The notes under the pieces are model-generated. The model was not told where the DNA came from, did not search any database, and saw only the letters and a list, made by a program, of their open reading frames with translations. A program made the position numbers and the translations under genes. From contig NZ_JACXZC010000010.1 of the NCBI RefSeq assembly GCF_020281205.1, positions 1 through 64,000 on the forward strand: a stretch of 64,000 nucleotides of DNA. Direction: 5' to 3'. This document shows positions 45,689 to 53,864 of this stretch, piece after piece. The first letter of the stretch is position 1; each line of letters starts with the position of its first letter. The DNA comes from Empedobacter stercoris. GTDB taxonomy: Bacteria; Bacteroidota; Bacteroidia; Flavobacteriales; Weeksellaceae.

Positions 45689-46054
45689 ATGGACACAGCA
45701 TCAAGTTATATTCCTATCCTCATTCTTTTTGTCGTTGCTTTTGCATTCGTAGCGGGAACTATCATTGCAACACATTTGCTTGGACCTTCGAGAAAGACAG
45801 ATGAAAAGTTAGAGAATTTCGAGTCAGGAATAGAAAAAGTAGGAAATGCAAGACAGCCATTTGCCATTAAGTATTTCTTAGTTGCGATTTTATTCGTGTT
45901 GTTCGATGTAGAGGTAATTTTCTTTTACCCTTATGCAGCGAATTTTAAAGAATTAGGTTGGGAAGGATTTGCAGCAGTTGCAACATTCGTTGGATTATTC
46001 TTCGTGATGTACTTATATGTACGCAAAAAAGGAGCTCTAAACTGGGAAAAATAG
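45689..46054 (+). CDS. nuoA: NADH-quinone oxidoreductase subunit A
   Basis: Membrane subunit of respiratory complex I, 121 residues with three transmembrane helices (about 8-30, 65-87, 95-113). The conserved GPSRKTDEKLENFESGIEKVG loop stands for the family's YESG segment and lies near the quinone site; FLFDVEVIFFYP, here VLFDVEVIFFYPYA, is the family signature. First gene of a complete nuoA-N operon of about 13 kb. The 228 bp upstream hold the mfd terminator; no good TAnnTTTG box was found there. Confidence 0.94.
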   Translation: MDTASSYIPILILFVVAFAFVAGTIIATHLLGPSRKTDEKLENFESGIEKVGNARQPFAIKYFLVAILFVLFDVEVIFFYPYAANFKELGWEGFAAVATFVGLFFVMYLYVRKKGALNWEK

Positions 46055-46083
46055 AGCATTTTAAAATCTAAAATAATAGTATA

Positions 46084-46656
46084 ATGATTCATAATAAAAG
46101 ACCAGTAACACACAATACCAACGTGAAGATCGTTGAGTCTCCAGGTGGTTTTGAAGGTGAGGGTTTTATGGCGATGCAATTATCAAAAGTAGTTGGATTA
46201 GCCCGTAAAAACTCAATTTGGCCTTTACCATTTGCGACAAGTTGTTGCGGAATCGAGTTTATGGCGACAATGGGTTCGACATACGATTTGGCACGTTTTG
46301 GATCTGAACGTTTGGCTTTTACGCCACGTCAGTGCGATTTGTTGATGGTAATGGGTACAATTTCTAAGAAAATGGCTCCAGTTCTGAAGCAAGTTTATAT
46401 CCAAATGGCAGAACCTCGTTGGGTTATTGCAGTTGGAGCTTGTGCAAGCTCAGGTGGTATTTTCGATACATATTCGGTTTTACAAGGGATTGATGAAGTA
46501 ATTCCTGTAGATGTTTATGTGCCAGGTTGTCCACCTCGTCCAGAAGCAATTATTGATGGCGTAATGCGTATTCAAGAATTGGTAGAGTCAGAAAGCGTTC
46601 GTCGTAGAAGTAGCGATGAATATCAGCAACTTTTAACAAGTTATGGAATTAAATAA
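46084..46656 (+). CDS. nuoB: NADH-quinone oxidoreductase subunit B
   Basis: Peripheral-arm subunit carrying cluster N2, the last Fe-S centre before quinone. 190 residues. The tandem cysteines in TSCCGIEFMA, the cysteine in VGACASSGG and the one in VPGCPPRPEAIIDGV give the four ligands. It follows nuoA by 29 bp. It is about 30 residues shorter than E. coli NuoB, within the normal range for this phylum. Confidence 0.95.
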   Translation: MIHNKRPVTHNTNVKIVESPGGFEGEGFMAMQLSKVVGLARKNSIWPLPFATSCCGIEFMATMGSTYDLARFGSERLAFTPRQCDLLMVMGTISKKMAPVLKQVYIQMAEPRWVIAVGACASSGGIFDTYSVLQGIDEVIPVDVYVPGCPPRPEAIIDGVMRIQELVESESVRRRSSDEYQQLLTSYGIK

Positions 46657-46665
46657 GTCGAAATA

Positions 46666-47205
46666 ATGGACAATTCATTTATAAAAGACCGTTTGGTTCA
46701 AAAGTTTCAAGAAAACATCGTTGGATACGAAGAACACTTTGGTGTTTTGACAATTCATGCAAACAAAGATTTCAATCTGAAAATTCTTCAATATTTATAC
46801 GACGAAGAGCTATTAGCATTTAAATTCTTGAAAGATTTAACGGCGATTCATTATCCAAATAATGTTGGAGAAGAATTAGTTGTAACTTATTTAGTCTATA
46901 ATATGTACGAGAATGTTGAGGTTCGTTTAAAATTTGCTTTACCAATCGAAAAACCTTCGATTTTTACAGCAACTAAATTATTCGAAACAGCAAATTGGTT
47001 AGAACGTGAAGCGTATGACTTTTTCGGAATTGATTTCGTTGGGCATCCAAATTTAATTCGTGTAATGAACGTTCCAGAAATGGATTATTTCCCTTTACGC
47101 AAAGAATTCCCATTAGAGGATCAGACGCGTAAAGATAAAGACGATGAGATGTTTGGTCGTGGAGGAGATTTCAATTATGGAGGTTTTAATGTAAAAGCAA
47201 ATTAA
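46666..47205 (+). CDS. nuoC: NADH-quinone oxidoreductase subunit C
   Basis: 30-kDa-type subunit of the complex I peripheral arm, 179 residues, separate from NuoD (fused in E. coli). It carries the family signature ANWLEREAYDFFGIDFVGHPNL and the C-terminal DYFPLRKEFPLED. Located 9 bp after nuoB and 2 bp before nuoD. Confidence 0.94.
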   Translation: MDNSFIKDRLVQKFQENIVGYEEHFGVLTIHANKDFNLKILQYLYDEELLAFKFLKDLTAIHYPNNVGEELVVTYLVYNMYENVEVRLKFALPIEKPSIFTATKLFETANWLEREAYDFFGIDFVGHPNLIRVMNVPEMDYFPLRKEFPLEDQTRKDKDDEMFGRGGDFNYGGFNVKAN

Positions 47206-47207
47206 CC

Positions 47208-48449
47208 ATGGGAAAAGAGAAAACTAAAACAAATAAACATCTTGATCTTCCAGACGGTTCTTTAGAAAAAAGCACAATAACCTTAAACTTAGGACCTACG
47301 CATCCTGCAACACATGGGGTATTTCAAAATATTTTAGAGATTGATGGTGAAATCATCAAATCGGCGGTTTCTACAGTTGGGTATATTCACCGTGCTTTTG
47401 AGAAGATTGCTGAACGTAGACCATTGTACCAAATTACACCTTTAACAGACCGTTTGAACTATTGTTCGGCACCGTTGAATAACTTGGGTTGGCACATGAC
47501 AGTTGAGAAATTTGTTGGAATTGAAGTTCCAAAACGCGTTTCTTATTTACGTGTCATCATCATGGAATTGGCTCGTATTGCAGATCATATCGTATGTAAT
47601 TCGATTATGGGAGTTGATACAGGAGCATTTACAGGATTCCTTTATATGATGAAATACCGTGAGTTAATTTATGAGATTTACGAAGAAATTTGTGGTTCTC
47701 GTTTAACAACAAATATTGGTCGTATTGGAGGTTTTGAACGTGATTTTTCTGAAACTGCTTGGAAAAAAATCCATCGTTTCGTAAAAGAATTTCCAGATGT
47801 CTTAACAGAGTTTGAGAACTTATTTTTACGTAACCGAATTTTTATGGATCGTACACAAGGAGTAGGAGGAATTTCTGCTGAGCGTGCATTAAATTATGGT
47901 TTCACAGGACCAAATTTACGTGCGGCTGGTGTAGATTATGATCTTCGTGTAGCAAAACCTTATTCACGTTACGAAGAATTCGAATTCGATATTCCAGTTG
48001 GTACAACGGGAGATTGTTACGATAGATTCTTAGTTCGTGGTCAAGAAATGTGGCAAAGTTTAAGCATTATCAAACAAGCAATTGCAAAGATTGATGCGTT
48101 AGAAGGTGAAGAAGCTACAAAATACCATGCCGATGCTCCAGATTTCTATTTACCACTTAAGAAAGATGTATACACAAAAATGGAAGCGTTAATCTATCAC
48201 TTCAAAATTATTATGGGAGAGGTAGATATGCCTAAAGGAGAAATTTATAATTCGATAGAAGCTGCAAATGGCGAATTGGGTTATTATTTTGTTTCGGATG
48301 GTGGTCGTTCACCTTATCGTTTACATTTCCGTAGACCATGTTTCATTTATTATCAAGCTTATCCAGAATTAATTCAAGGTTCTATGATTTCTGATGCTAT
48401 CATCACAATGAGTAGTCTTAATTTGATCGCTGGAGAATTAGATGCTTAA
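47208..48449 (+). CDS. nuoD: NADH-quinone oxidoreductase subunit D
   Basis: 49-kDa-type subunit of 413 residues that forms the quinone pocket with NuoB. The N-terminal LNLGPTHPATHGVF loop contains the His (in THPATHG) that contacts quinone. GYIHRAFEKIAERR, YCSAPLNNLGWHM and the C-terminal APDFYLPLKKDVYTKMEALIYHFKIIM-type region (seen in pieces) follow the family. It is evolutionarily related to the [NiFe]-hydrogenase large subunit but lacks the metal cysteines. Stop is 15 bp before nuoE. Confidence 0.95.
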   Translation: MGKEKTKTNKHLDLPDGSLEKSTITLNLGPTHPATHGVFQNILEIDGEIIKSAVSTVGYIHRAFEKIAERRPLYQITPLTDRLNYCSAPLNNLGWHMTVEKFVGIEVPKRVSYLRVIIMELARIADHIVCNSIMGVDTGAFTGFLYMMKYRELIYEIYEEICGSRLTTNIGRIGGFERDFSETAWKKIHRFVKEFPDVLTEFENLFLRNRIFMDRTQGVGGISAERALNYGFTGPNLRAAGVDYDLRVAKPYSRYEEFEFDIPVGTTGDCYDRFLVRGQEMWQSLSIIKQAIAKIDALEGEEATKYHADAPDFYLPLKKDVYTKMEALIYHFKIIMGEVDMPKGEIYNSIEAANGELGYYFVSDGGRSPYRLHFRRPCFIYYQAYPELIQGSMISDAIITMSSLNLIAGELDA

Positions 48450-48464
48450 TAAAAATTATTAAAA

Positions 48465-48956
48465 ATGGCAGTTCAATTTTCAGAAGAAACACAACAAAAA
48501 GTAGATAAAATCATTGCACGTTATCCAGCAGATAAAAAACAAAGTGCCTTGATACCTTTACTTCATGTCGCGCAAGCTGAATTTGGTGGTTGGTTAGACA
48601 CACCTCATTTAGATTATGTAGCAGAAGTATTGAATATTTTACCAGTAGAAGTATATGAAGTAGCTTCGTTTTACTCGATGTTTAATTTAAATCCTGTTGG
48701 GAAATATGTGTTAGAAGTTTGTCAAACAGGACCTTGTATGTTAAGAGGTTCGGACAAAATTATCGAACATATCAAAACTAAATTAAATATAGAAGCTGGT
48801 GGAACTTCGGCAGATGGGCTATTTACCCTAAAACCAGCCGAATGTTTAGGAGCATGTGGGTATGCACCAATGATGCAGTTAGGAAAAACTTATCGTGAGA
48901 ATTTAACGATCGAGAAAGTGGACGAATTATTAGAGGAATTGAAAAAATTAGCATAA
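48465..48956 (+). CDS. nuoE: NADH-quinone oxidoreductase subunit E
   Basis: 24-kDa-type thioredoxin-fold subunit with the off-path [2Fe-2S] cluster N1a, 163 residues. The ligands are the two cysteines in VCQTGPCMLRG and those in AECLGACGYAPMMQ. Preceding helical domain: VEVYEVASFYSMFNLNPVGK. Its stop codon overlaps the nuoF start (TAATG). Confidence 0.94.
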   Translation: MAVQFSEETQQKVDKIIARYPADKKQSALIPLLHVAQAEFGGWLDTPHLDYVAEVLNILPVEVYEVASFYSMFNLNPVGKYVLEVCQTGPCMLRGSDKIIEHIKTKLNIEAGGTSADGLFTLKPAECLGACGYAPMMQLGKTYRENLTIEKVDELLEELKKLA

Positions 48957-50314
48957 TGGGACAAAAATTACTGTTAAAAAATATTGATGTTCCAGGTATT
49001 CGTCATTACCAAGCTTACCGCGAAAATGGTGGGTATGCAAATGCTGAAAAAGCATTTAAAATGACAACAGACGAAATCTTAGAAGAAGTAAAAACTTCTG
49101 GTTTAAGAGGGCGTGGTGGAGCAGGTTTTCCAACTGGAATGAAATGGAGCTTTTTGGCAAAGCCAGAAGGAGTTCCAAGACACTTAGTGGTAAATGCTGA
49201 CGAATCTGAACCAGGAACGTTCAAAGACCGTTTCTTGATGGAATATATTCCTCATTTATTGATTGAAGGAGTTTTGATTTCATCATTCTGTTTAGGTTCT
49301 AATACATCATTTATTTATATCCGTGGTGAATATGCGTGGGTTGCAGAAATTTTAGAAGAAGCAATCGAGGAAGCAAAAGCTGCAGGTTGGTTAGGTAAAA
49401 ACATCCAAGGAACTGGTTTCGATTTAGAAATCTATGTTCAACGTGGAGGTGGAGCTTATATCTGTGGTGAAGAAACAGCATTGTTAGAATCGTTAGAAGG
49501 TAAACGTGGAAATCCACGTCTAAAACCTCCTTTCCCAGCTGTAAAAGGATTATGGGGAAGACCAACGGTTGTAAACAATGTAGAAACAATTGCTGCTGTA
49601 GTTCCAATTATTGAAATTGGAGGAGAAGCCTATTCTAAAATCGGAGTTGGTCGTTCTACAGGAACAAAATTAATTTCTGCTTGTGGTAATATTAATAAAC
49701 CAGGTGTTTATGAAATTGATATGACGATTACGGTTGAAGAATTTATCTATTCAGATGAATATTGTGGAGGAATTCCAAACGGAAAACGCCTTAAAGCATG
49801 TATTCCTGGAGGAAGTTCTGTGCCAATTGTTCCTGCAAACTTATTGTTAAGAACTGCCGAAGGTAAACCTCGTTATATGAATTACGAAAGTTTAGCAGAA
49901 GGAGGTTTCCAAACAGGAACAATGATGGGGTCTGGAGGATTTATCGTGTTAGACGAAGATCAAGATGTTGTTTATCATACCTATACATTAGCTCGTTTCT
50001 ATCGTCACGAATCGTGTGGACAATGTTCACCTTGTCGCGAAGGAACAGGTTGGATGGAAAAAATCTTGAAACGAATCGATGAAGGAAAAGGTAAAATGTC
50101 AGACATCGAATTGTTATGGGATGTGCAACGTAAAATCGAAGGAAATACAATTTGTCCATTAGGAGATGCAGCGGCTTGGCCTGTTGCAGCGGCAATTCGT
50201 CACTTCCGTGATGAGTTCGAATGGCATATTAACAATCCAGAAGAATGTTTGACGCGTAATTTTGGTTTAGCACATTATGCTGATCCAATCGAAATAAAAG
50301 AAACCGCAAATTAA
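48956..50314 (+). CDS. nuoF: NADH-quinone oxidoreductase subunit F
   Basis: NADH-binding subunit with FMN and cluster N3, 452 residues. The NADH/FMN region is SGLRGRGGAGFPTGMKW followed by VNADESEPGTFKDR and RGGGAYICGEETALLESLEG. Cluster N3 is bound by SCGQCSPCREGTGWM and the later cysteine in NTICPLGDAAAWP. The gene overlaps nuoE by one base and precedes nuoG by 7 bp. Together NuoE, F and G form the electron input module. Confidence 0.95.
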   Translation: MGQKLLLKNIDVPGIRHYQAYRENGGYANAEKAFKMTTDEILEEVKTSGLRGRGGAGFPTGMKWSFLAKPEGVPRHLVVNADESEPGTFKDRFLMEYIPHLLIEGVLISSFCLGSNTSFIYIRGEYAWVAEILEEAIEEAKAAGWLGKNIQGTGFDLEIYVQRGGGAYICGEETALLESLEGKRGNPRLKPPFPAVKGLWGRPTVVNNVETIAAVVPIIEIGGEAYSKIGVGRSTGTKLISACGNINKPGVYEIDMTITVEEFIYSDEYCGGIPNGKRLKACIPGGSSVPIVPANLLLRTAEGKPRYMNYESLAEGGFQTGTMMGSGGFIVLDEDQDVVYHTYTLARFYRHESCGQCSPCREGTGWMEKILKRIDEGKGKMSDIELLWDVQRKIEGNTICPLGDAAAWPVAAAIRHFRDEFEWHINNPEECLTRNFGLAHYADPIEIKETAN

Positions 50315-50321
50315 TACGAAG

Positions 50322-51404
50322 ATGGCAGAAGAAACACCATTATTTAAAGTTACCATCGATAACGAAACGATTGAAGTACCTGCGGGAACAACGATCCTTC
50401 AAGCCGCTCGTATGATAGGTAAAGAAGTAGCACCTCCAGCGATGTGTTACTACGGTAAATTAGAAAACACAGGAGGAAACTGTAGAACATGTTTGGTAGA
50501 AGTATCAAAAGGGAGTGAAGCAGATCCTCGTCCAATGCCAAAATTGGTTCCATCTTGTCGTACAACGGTAATGGACGGAATGGTTGTAGGCAATAAAACG
50601 TCTGAACGTACTGTTGAGGCACGTAAAGGAATTGTTGAATTATTATTAATCAATCACCCTTTAGATTGTCCAGTGTGTGATCAGGCAGGAGAATGTAAAT
50701 TACAAGATTTAAGTTACGAACACGGAGCAGAAGCTACGCGTTACGAATTTGAACGTCGTACATTCCCAAAAGAAGATTTAGGTCCAAACATTCAGTTGAA
50801 CATGAACCGATGCATTTTATGTTATCGTTGTGTAAAAACGGCGGATCAAATCACAGGTTGTCGTGAGCATGGCGTAATGAATCGTGGAGATCACGCTGAA
50901 ATTTCGACACATATCAACAAAAGTTTAGATAACGAATTTATTGGAAATATCATTGATGTTTGTCCAGTTGGCGCATTAACAGATAAAACGTTCCGTTTCA
51001 AAAACCGTGTGTGGTTCCTGAATCCAGTTGATGCACATCGCGATTGTCCTACTTGTTCTGGTAAAGCGCAAGTGTGGTTCCGTGGAAATGAAGTTTTCCG
51101 TGTAACAGCTCGTAAAGATGAATTTAACGAAGTAAAAGATTGGATTTGTAATACGTGTCGTTTTGATAAAAAAGATATCAACGATTGGACGCTTGAAAAA
51201 CCATCAGAAGTTGCAAAAGATTCTGTTATTCGTCAAGGCCATTACTTTGAGAATAAAGTGGAACCAAAAGAAACACTTCCAGAAGTAATTAAGCGCGATC
51301 CAAAGATTTTATTAGATATTCATACGGTTTCTGAAGTAAATGAACCAAATCGTGATTTATCTAAAATTGATGGACCAGCAACAAGTAAAGATTTTAAAGA
51401 TTAA
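50322..51404 (+). CDS. nuoG: NADH-quinone oxidoreductase subunit G, short form
   Basis: Electron-wire subunit of only 360 residues (E. coli NuoG has about 900). Present are the [2Fe-2S] N1b site (MCYYGKLENTGGNCRTCLVE), the His-Cys cluster N5 site (HPLDCPVCDQAGEC) and the N4 site (NRCILCYRCVKTAD with DVCPVGALTDKTF). After these, DCPTCSG and DWICNTCRFDKKD are remnants of the start of the molybdopterin-like domain, including two CxxC pairs, and the rest of that domain is missing. Short NuoG proteins are usual in Bacteroidota, and the neighbours are intact, so this is not a broken gene. Confidence 0.93.
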   Translation: MAEETPLFKVTIDNETIEVPAGTTILQAARMIGKEVAPPAMCYYGKLENTGGNCRTCLVEVSKGSEADPRPMPKLVPSCRTTVMDGMVVGNKTSERTVEARKGIVELLLINHPLDCPVCDQAGECKLQDLSYEHGAEATRYEFERRTFPKEDLGPNIQLNMNRCILCYRCVKTADQITGCREHGVMNRGDHAEISTHINKSLDNEFIGNIIDVCPVGALTDKTFRFKNRVWFLNPVDAHRDCPTCSGKAQVWFRGNEVFRVTARKDEFNEVKDWICNTCRFDKKDINDWTLEKPSEVAKDSVIRQGHYFENKVEPKETLPEVIKRDPKILLDIHTVSEVNEPNRDLSKIDGPATSKDFKD

Positions 51405-51428
51405 TCATTCGTAAATAAAATTAACAAA

Positions 51429-52478
51429 ATGACAGAAGAATTTATTGCTGATGCATTAGAAAAGTTAGCTTTAGTAGGCGTAATGATTGGTTTTGCATTA
51501 GTTGTTGCCATGTATTCTACTTGGGCTGAACGTAAAGTTGCAGCATTTTTACAAGATCGTATTGGACCAAACCGCGCAGGTATTTTTGGTTTATTACAAC
51601 CACTTGCCGATGGGTTAAAATTATTCTCGAAAGAGGAAATCACACCAAAAGATTCGAATAAGTTTTTATTCATCTTAGGTCCATCTTTGGCAATGATTGT
51701 TGCTTGTATGACAGGTGCGGTAATTCCATGGTCGACACCTTTCGAAATCGGAGATCGTGTGGTTGTTCCGCAAATTGCGGATGTTAACATTGGGTTTTTA
51801 TACATCTTAGGTGTATTGAGTTTAGGTGTATACGGTATTATGATTGGTGCTTGGGCATCGAATAACAAATACTCTTTGATGGGAGGTTTGCGTGCAGCTT
51901 CGCAGATTATTTCCTACGAATTACCAATGGGAATCGTGTTGATCACAATTTTGATGATGACAGGTTCGTTAAAACTAAGTGATATTGTACTTTATCAACA
52001 AGAACATGCGTGGTTTATACTATTGCAACCATTAGGATTTATCATTTTCTTGGTGTGTTCGTTCGCAGAAACAAATCGTACACCTTTCGATTTACCTGAA
52101 GCAGAAAATGAATTAATTGGAGGTTATCACTCAGAGTATTCGTCGATGAAGATGGGATTCTTCTTATTCGCAGAATATATCAACATGTTTATTAGTGCGG
52201 TGGTTATTTCTACCATCTATTTTGGTGGATACGATATCCCATTTGTAGACGATGCAACGTTAACAAATGCAATTGGAATGAATGGAACGGCAATTCTTAA
52301 TTTCCTTTCATTATTCGCAAAATCTTGTTTCTTCATCTTCTTCTATATGTGGGTACGTTGGACGATTCCTCGTTTCAGATATGACCAATTAATGGATTTA
52401 GGGTGGAAAAAATTATTGCCTTTAGCATTAATCAATATGTTAATTACAGGCTTAGTGATTTTATTATTAAATAATTAG
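51429..52478 (+). CDS. nuoH: NADH-quinone oxidoreductase subunit H
   Basis: Membrane subunit of 349 residues with about eight transmembrane helices that closes the quinone tunnel. Family motifs are WAERKVAAFLQDRIGPNRAG, LLQPLADGLKLFSKE and AETNRTPFDLPEAENELIGG followed by YHSEYSSMKMG. Located between nuoG and nuoI at the junction of peripheral and membrane arms. Confidence 0.95.
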   Translation: MTEEFIADALEKLALVGVMIGFALVVAMYSTWAERKVAAFLQDRIGPNRAGIFGLLQPLADGLKLFSKEEITPKDSNKFLFILGPSLAMIVACMTGAVIPWSTPFEIGDRVVVPQIADVNIGFLYILGVLSLGVYGIMIGAWASNNKYSLMGGLRAASQIISYELPMGIVLITILMMTGSLKLSDIVLYQQEHAWFILLQPLGFIIFLVCSFAETNRTPFDLPEAENELIGGYHSEYSSMKMGFFLFAEYINMFISAVVISTIYFGGYDIPFVDDATLTNAIGMNGTAILNFLSLFAKSCFFIFFYMWVRWTIPRFRYDQLMDLGWKKLLPLALINMLITGLVILLLNN

Positions 52479-52500
52479 AATCATCAAAATCATTAAAAAT

Positions 52501-53001
52501 ATGAAACCAATTACAAATAGAGTAAAACAAGTAGAACGTAAACCCCTTACTTTTTGGGAAAGTATCTATTTGATTGCTATCGCAAAAGGGTTGATGATTA
52601 CATTGAAGCATTTCTTCTCGAAGAAAGCAACAATCAGTTATCCAGAAAAAACAAGACCGTTTAGTCCTGTATTTAGAGGATTACACGTTTTGAATAGAGA
52701 CGAAGAAGATCGTGAAAATTGTACGGCTTGTGGGCTTTGTGCCTTAGCTTGTCCAGCAGAAGCGATTACAATGGAAGCAGCAGAAAGACTTCCTGGGGAA
52801 GAGCATCTTTACCGCGAAGAAAAATACGCAGCGAAATATGAAATCAACATGTTACGTTGTATTTTCTGTGGATTTTGTGAAGAAGCTTGTCCAAAAGATG
52901 CAGTTTATTTATCGCAAACTGTCCCACCAGCAAGTTTCAAACGTCAAAACTTCATCTATTCTAAAGAAGATTTATTAATCCCGAAAAAGGCTACAAACTA
53001 A
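52501..53001 (+). CDS. nuoI: NADH-quinone oxidoreductase subunit I
   Basis: 8Fe ferredoxin-like subunit (clusters N6a and N6b), 166 residues. The two motifs are CTACGLCALACPAEAI and CIFCGFCEEACPKDAV. The N-terminal helix (ESIYLIAIAKGLMITLKHFF) lies along the membrane; FRGLHVLNRDEEDRENC precedes the first motif. Stop overlaps the nuoJ start by one base. Confidence 0.95.
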   Translation: MKPITNRVKQVERKPLTFWESIYLIAIAKGLMITLKHFFSKKATISYPEKTRPFSPVFRGLHVLNRDEEDRENCTACGLCALACPAEAITMEAAERLPGEEHLYREEKYAAKYEINMLRCIFCGFCEEACPKDAVYLSQTVPPASFKRQNFIYSKEDLLIPKKATN

Positions 53002-53519
53002 TGGAATTACCTATTATTTTATTCTACGTATTGTCAAGCTTAACGGTGTTAAGTGCGCTACTAATGGTGTTCAGTAAAAATCCTGTTCATTCCATTTTAT
53101 ATCTAATCGTAACATTCTTCTGCATCAGTGGACATTATGTATTGTTAAACGCTCAGTTTTTAGCAGTTGTAAATGTAATTGTCTATGCCGGAGCAATTAT
53201 GGTATTGTTCTTATTCGTGGTCATGTTAATGAACTTGAATAGTGAGAAAAAATCTTTTGGTCGACCAGCAAAAATAGTAGCTGCGAGTTTAATCTCCTTG
53301 TTATTTGTTGCTTTAACAATTGGAATTTTTGCTCAAAATCAAGAAGCAGGAAAAACAGCTGTCGAATTAGGAACAGGAGATTTAGGATTGATTCACAACT
53401 TAGGTTCATTGTTGTATTCAGAATATGTTTTACCGTTTGAGTTGAGCAGTATTTTGTTTATTTCAGCAATGATTGGAGCAGTGATGTTATCAAAGAAAGA
53501 CGAAGAATTATTGGATTAA
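53001..53519 (+). CDS. nuoJ: NADH-quinone oxidoreductase subunit J
   Basis: Membrane subunit of 172 residues with five transmembrane helices. The third helix has the conserved VNVIVYAGAIMVLFLFVVMLMN stretch (split here as NVIVYAGAIMVLF and LFVVMLMNLNSEK), including the pi-bulge region. It overlaps nuoI by one base and precedes nuoK by 16 bp. Confidence 0.93.
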   Translation: MELPIILFYVLSSLTVLSALLMVFSKNPVHSILYLIVTFFCISGHYVLLNAQFLAVVNVIVYAGAIMVLFLFVVMLMNLNSEKKSFGRPAKIVAASLISLLFVALTIGIFAQNQEAGKTAVELGTGDLGLIHNLGSLLYSEYVLPFELSSILFISAMIGAVMLSKKDEELLD

Positions 53520-53535
53520 ATATAAAAAGTAAAAG

Positions 53536-53862
53536 ATGTTACCAATCAGTTATTATATTACTTTATCATTAATCCTATTTGGAATAGGAATGACAGGTGT
53601 AATGCTACGTCGCAACGCGATTGTCATTTTTATGTGTATAGAATTGATGTTAAATTCTGTGAATTTGTTGTTAGTCGCGTTCTCAAAAATGCACTATCAC
53701 GCAAATCCAGCATTAGAAAAAGGAACAGATGCACAACTTTTAGTATTCTTTATTATGGTTGTAGCTGCAGCTGAGGTTGCTGTAGGATTATCGGTGATGA
53801 TCTTATTGTTCCGCAAAGTATACTCGGTAGATATTAATGTGTTAAATCGTTTAAAAGGTTAA
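53536..53862 (+). CDS. nuoK: NADH-quinone oxidoreductase subunit K
   Basis: MrpC/NuoK-type membrane subunit of 108 residues with three helices. Conserved glutamates for proton transfer sit in FMCIELMLNSVNLL and VAAAEVAVGLSVM. Just 2 bp before nuoL. Confidence 0.93.
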   Translation: MLPISYYITLSLILFGIGMTGVMLRRNAIVIFMCIELMLNSVNLLLVAFSKMHYHANPALEKGTDAQLLVFFIMVVAAAEVAVGLSVMILLFRKVYSVDINVLNRLKG

Positions 53863-53864
53863 GA

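Noticed and set aside
50322-51404. NuoG as a truncated pseudogene
   Set aside because: Short NuoG is normal in this phylum, the reading frame is clean and the spacing to nuoH is normal.
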